Origin: Desulfobacteraceae bacterium
GTDB taxonomy: Bacteria > Desulfobacterota > Desulfobacteria > Desulfobacterales > Desulfosarcinaceae
Length of the DNA stretch: 57,694 bases
Assembly (NCBI GenBank): GCA_013003715.1
Contig: JABDIN010000045.1
Location: forward strand, 1 to 57,694
Reading direction: 5' to 3'
The translations under genes and the position numbers were made by a program. The notes below the pieces were generated by a model. That model saw only the letters and a program-made list of their open reading frames with translations. It made no database searches and was not told the origin of the DNA. Positions 54,776-57,694 of the stretch are shown piece after piece; the stretch's first letter is position 1, and each line of letters begins with the position of its first letter.

Positions 54776-55378
54776 ATGAAAGCCTTAGAATTAAATAAAA
54801 TTCGTAAATCGTATTTCGGGTATGAAGAAATCGCAAGGATCCGTGGTATTAGTCTTGCCTCTGCTAAAGTGACAGCCAGCCGGTATGTCAAGCAAGGCAT
54901 TTTGCTGCGACTTAAAAAGAACGTGTACGTCCTGCGGCAGGCATGGCAAACCACCGACCAGGAAGAGAAATTCAGGATAGCAAATATAGTTCAAGTGCCA
55001 TCTTACATCTCGCTGACAACGGCACTTTCTTACTACGGGATAACAACTCAAATACAACGTAAGTTCTATGAATCTGTAGCGCTGAAAAGAACTAAAGAGG
55101 TTAGAGTCGAGGGTGAAGTATTCCTGTACACAAAGATTAACGAGTCCCTTTACTTCGGGTTCAAAAAAGAGAATGGGATTTTTATCGCCATACCGGAGAA
55201 AGCATTGGTTGATGCCTTTTATTTGATGTCCTATGGTCGGTATTCAATAGACCTCTCAGCCGTGGACAGCGACAAACTTGATTGGAAAACGTTGTTCCGG
55301 CTTGGAAGCACATATCCTGACAGAACAAGAACTTTGATGGAAAAGAATGGATATCTTAAGACAACACGAGATATTTGA
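54776..55378 (+). CDS. AbiEi-family antitoxin/regulator
   Basis: A 200-residue protein with an N-terminal winged-helix region (YFGYEEIARIRGISLASAKVTASRYVKQGILLRLKKNVYVL, in parts) and a C-terminal antitoxin domain (VPSYISLTTALSYYGI, then IAIPEKALVDAFYL), the layout of AbiEi-type antitoxins of type IV toxin-antitoxin systems. Such antitoxins bind their own promoter. ATG 54776 follows a consensus promoter; an earlier TTG belongs to the promoter itself. The end overlaps the toxin gene by 32 bp. AT-rich, unlike the core genes. Confidence 0.85.
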   Translation: MKALELNKIRKSYFGYEEIARIRGISLASAKVTASRYVKQGILLRLKKNVYVLRQAWQTTDQEEKFRIANIVQVPSYISLTTALSYYGITTQIQRKFYESVALKRTKEVRVEGEVFLYTKINESLYFGFKKENGIFIAIPEKALVDAFYLMSYGRYSIDLSAVDSDKLDWKTLFRLGSTYPDRTRTLMEKNGYLKTTRDI

Positions 55379-56027
55379 GATTGAAGTGATTGACAGAATG
55401 AAGCGAGCGGGATTGCTCGAGCCACTTGTTTTCGGAGGCGGAACCATGCTCAGACTATGTCATGAGTTGAATCGATATTCCGTTGATCTGGATTTCTGGT
55501 TTTTGAAGAAAGTGAACGAAAAGGATTATTATGCAAAAGCCGTTAATATTTTTGACACTCATTACGATATAACCGATGCCAAAGAAAAACATTTCACCCT
55601 TCTATTAGAGATACGATCCCCGGACTATCCCAAACGATTGAAGATTGAAATCCGGAAAGGTATCGAAGCGTGGGACTTCCATGAAACGATTGCTTTTTCG
55701 AGATTTGGAGTAAAGCAAGTTGCCCTGAAAGCGCATACCCTGGATCAAAGTATGAAGAATAAGCTCCAAGCTTTTCTTAACCGCAACGAAATTCGGGACT
55801 GCTTCGATATCGAGTTCCTGTTGCGCAGAGGAGTTGAGCTGCCACCTGATATTCATGAAATGACTGACGGGCTGTTACGAAAAATCGATGGTTTTAAAGA
55901 TGGAGACTTTAAAGTCAAGCTGGGTTCGATTCTTGAGGAGGAATATCGTGAATACTACATCACCCGACGATTCAGTTATTTGAAAGAAAAAATCACATCA
56001 GCCCTATCCAATTCGAATACAGGCTAA
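55347..56027 (+). CDS. AbiEii/AbiGii-family nucleotidyltransferase toxin
   Basis: A 226-residue nucleotidyltransferase. The catalytic pattern GGGTMLRL (30-37) followed by RYSVDLDFWF (43-52), with Asp47 and Asp49, is that of AbiEii toxins, which add nucleotides to RNA targets such as tRNA and stop growth, in some cases on phage infection. KQVALKAHTL and RDCFDIEFLL are further family segments. It overlaps the antitoxin gene in a different frame, so the two are co-expressed. Confidence 0.87.
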   Translation: MDILRQHEIFEIEVIDRMKRAGLLEPLVFGGGTMLRLCHELNRYSVDLDFWFLKKVNEKDYYAKAVNIFDTHYDITDAKEKHFTLLLEIRSPDYPKRLKIEIRKGIEAWDFHETIAFSRFGVKQVALKAHTLDQSMKNKLQAFLNRNEIRDCFDIEFLLRRGVELPPDIHEMTDGLLRKIDGFKDGDFKVKLGSILEEEYREYYITRRFSYLKEKITSALSNSNTG

Positions 56028-56107
56028 GCAGGGTACGGGCATTCCATGCACCAAGGACGTTTAAATGCTTCTTGACAGCGCTATTAAACTTTTTTTTATT
56101 TGCTTTG

Positions 56108-56413
56108 CTATCCGCCCCCACTCACAAACCGCCCAATCACCGGATCATACAACCTTGTATCATAATTATACAAGCCCACCTCCGGTTCCCATTCCTGGTC
56201 GGTGAAATGGTAATTCGAGCTTCCGATGGTGGCGGTATCTCTATTCCCACCATAGGGGATGTAGTCGGCGGATTCAACGATATTTCCTGAAGCATCGGTG
56301 GTGAGGGTGGAGCTGCCCAAATGATCCTTGTGAAAATAGGTGACGGTGCCGTTTTTAATCTCGTAATGATCCCCGATGTAATAGGTGGTGTTGCCGCCTG
56401 CGGTTTGGTTTTT
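56108..56413 (-). pseudogene. RHS-repeat core fragment
   Basis: An open frame of about 101 codons bounded by TGA at 56414-56416 and closed by TAG 56108-56110. The text FHKDHLGSSTLTTDASGNI, then YIPYGG and GLYNYDTRLYDPVIGRFVS is the RHS-associated core end that precedes the variable toxin in polymorphic toxin proteins. No start codon or upstream RHS repeats remain. The break coincides with the start of the 50-bp repeat copy 2. It is the remnant of a once longer gene. Confidence 0.75.
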
Positions 56414-56729
56414 TCACCATCGAGTACCTGAAGATCATGAAGGATTTCTAATGGTCTTCTTCATGCGCTTCATGGTATGTAGACGATCTTGATAAAGAAA
56501 AAAGAACAGGTCAATTATACAATTCTAACTACAAATCCCTCCCGACCCCATTGCTGCATGGATTTTCGTAACAGTGGTGTTGATCGTTGACGCTACCAAT
56601 TGTGACTGCGGAGTATAGAATGACAATGGGAAAGAAATTCGATACACCAGCAATGATAAAGGGCAGGATTTGTGTTTTACACCATACGGCCGGGAGGTGT
56701 CATGTTCTCAAATTTTGCATCTTTCCCGA
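56414..56729. other. 315-bp intergenic stretch
   Basis: Apart from repeat copy 2 (56416-56465) nothing is recognised. It shares GATCGTTGACG with the region near 53535. Confidence 0.4.
56416..56465 (+). repeat. 50-bp hairpin repeat, copy 2
   Basis: Direct copy of 54350-54399 (46/50 identical). Begins exactly at the stop codon ending the RHS frame. Confidence 0.75.
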
Positions 56730-57649
56730 TTAAGCCTCAGACAACCGCTTCAATGAATACATCCCGGTGAGCCCTGCCACCGGCTTGGGGATCTTCTCTC
56801 GTTTGGCGGGATAGCGGTCCTTGAACCGCTGGAAGGTGTCGGCAACATACGCCTTGGTGCCGATGATCCCAGAATCCGTAAAATAGCGGGTGCGGTATTT
56901 AAAGCGCATGGCGCGGGTGACTTTGAACTCCTTCTTTCGCTCTTTTTCCAGCACATTTTCGTCGATCTGCGCCCCTTTGCCCGTGTCCATGGCACCGGTT
57001 TCATACAAAAACCCACGGTAATGGGCAAGCCGCTTTTCATTCGAACGCTTAATAAACTGGCGCAATCCGAAATCAAGGGATAAAAAATCATCTGCTGTGG
57101 GATTTTGCAGATGATAACCGATGGAGCTCCAGCGGTAATCCTCGGGACGTTCCACGATGCCTGCCCTCACCGGATTCAGATCGATATAGGCCAGGCAATT
57201 GATCAGGGTATCCCCGTTTTCAACGATCACGCTTTTAAACCGGTCCCCCAGAAAAACCCCCGGTGGCCGTGACGCTTGTTGTAAAACCGGGAAAACCCGA
57301 GTTTGATCTCTTTGATAAACTCGGACTGGCTGGCCCATTTGTCCCGGTAAAAGCTAATTCGATCCTCAGGCAGGCCAGCAACCTTGCCATAGATGGTTTT
57401 ATATCTGTCAACGATATCCGTATCCGTATAATCCCCATCCCGTAGCATCCGCACCAGCAGGTGGAAATGGTTCCCCATCACGCAAAACCCCAGGATTTCC
57501 GTAAAATAGATCTTTGCTTTCTGCTTTAACAGCTTCACAAAGAAATCCTTTTCCACATCCCCCATCACATACCCGTCAAGGGCCGTGCGGGATATCACGT
57601 GATAGGCCGTGGACTCTCCGGTCATCATGATTCTCGGTATTCTGGCCAT
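56730..57649 (-). mobile_element. REP-associated tyrosine transposase (IS200-like Y1), frameshifted
   Basis: Two overlapping frames together make a Y1 (HUH) transposase of the REP-associated type. The first (57649 down to 57227) starts MARIPRIMMTGESTAYHVISR and carries the HUH pair in GNHFHLLVRM. The second continues with GDRFKSVIVENGDTLINC and AYIDLNPVRAGIVERPEDYRWSS, the family hallmark. The shift falls in a run of five G (57246-57250 region), where six G would restore GFFWGDRFKSV. Such transposases act on hairpin repeats. The catalytic tyrosine region lies in the first frame. Whether it is active depends on the G-run. Confidence 0.85.
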
Positions 57650-57694
57650 CTTGGGTTCTCCTTATTCTGATTCAAATCCATGAAAAAGTGCGTT

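Noticed and set aside
1-57694. CRISPR array, tRNA or rRNA genes
   Set aside because: No regularly spaced identical repeats with unique spacers, no cloverleaf with conserved TTC loop, and no rRNA-like sequence were seen by eye. A covariance search (tRNAscan, Infernal) could not be run.

Overview
The window looks like a chromosomal piece of a Gram-negative, moderately GC-rich anaerobe, most likely a Desulfobacterota (sulfate-reducer type) bacterium. This is inferred from three things: a dcw (division and cell wall) cluster ending in ftsZ followed by a B12-binding/radical SAM gene; purine synthesis in which the two PurH activities are separate genes; and several families common in that phylum (PA2778/PA2779 pair, CZB chemoreceptor, EFR1-type ferredoxin). 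No rRNA, tRNA or CRISPR array was seen.

Layout. (1) 1-8.6 kb is an AT-richer accessory stretch: a decayed GNAT acetyltransferase, an EFR1 flavodoxin/ferredoxin protein, an acidic orphan, a leucine-rich-repeat protein, other orphans (some immunity-protein-like), a tiny zinc-ribbon protein, and a chemoreceptor with two zinc-binding CZB modules in its sensor region. (2) 9-20.2 kb is mixed housekeeping: Nudix plus YgiQ (overlapping), DUF4920 plus PepSY membrane protein, aminopeptidase P divergent from histidine ammonia-lyase, a VanZ protein carrying a LamG-like insert, a cupin, and the radical SAM gene. (3) 20.4-36.5 kb (minus strand) is a compact dcw cluster, read mraZ-rsmH-ftsL-ftsI-murE-murF-mraY-murD-ftsW-murG-murC-ftsQ-ftsA-ftsZ. 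Several genes overlap by 4 bp. murB and ddl are absent from it. MraZ-type operator repeats lie directly before mraZ. (4) 37-44.8 kb (plus strand) has a GspE/PilB ATPase with about eight N-terminal helical repeats, a MinD/FlhG-like ATPase and a metallo-beta-lactamase in one tight unit, then an HD phosphohydrolase and the split purH genes. (5) 45-53.1 kb has the PA2779/PA2778 pair, threonine aldolase and hisD, nfo, a YugP-type metallopeptidase, a pentapeptide-repeat channel-like protein and a small secreted protein. (6) 53.6-57.7 kb is a second accessory region: a frameshifted solute-binding protein, an AbiE-type toxin-antitoxin pair bracketed by a 50-bp hairpin repeat, an RHS remnant and a frameshifted REP-associated transposase.

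How the genes work together. The dcw cluster supplies cytoplasmic peptidoglycan precursor synthesis (MurC-F, MraY, MurG) and divisome assembly (FtsZ, A, Q, L, I, W) under probable MraZ autoregulation. The PilB-MinD unit looks like a fibre or secretion motor with its own positioning ATPase. The split PurH pair completes IMP synthesis. The ends of the window carry most of the broken genes and repeats. Three pseudogenes need only a single-base shift to be restored, two of them in homopolymers, so real decay and assembly error are both possible.

The most unusual observations are: a strong intrinsic-terminator structure embedded in the signal-peptide codons of the PA2778-type gene; the eight-fold repeat on the PilB-like ATPase; VanZ with a LamG insert; the double-CZB receptor; the stand-alone PurH halves; and the AbiE cassette flanked by a hairpin repeat whose second copy starts exactly where the RHS remnant is cut.
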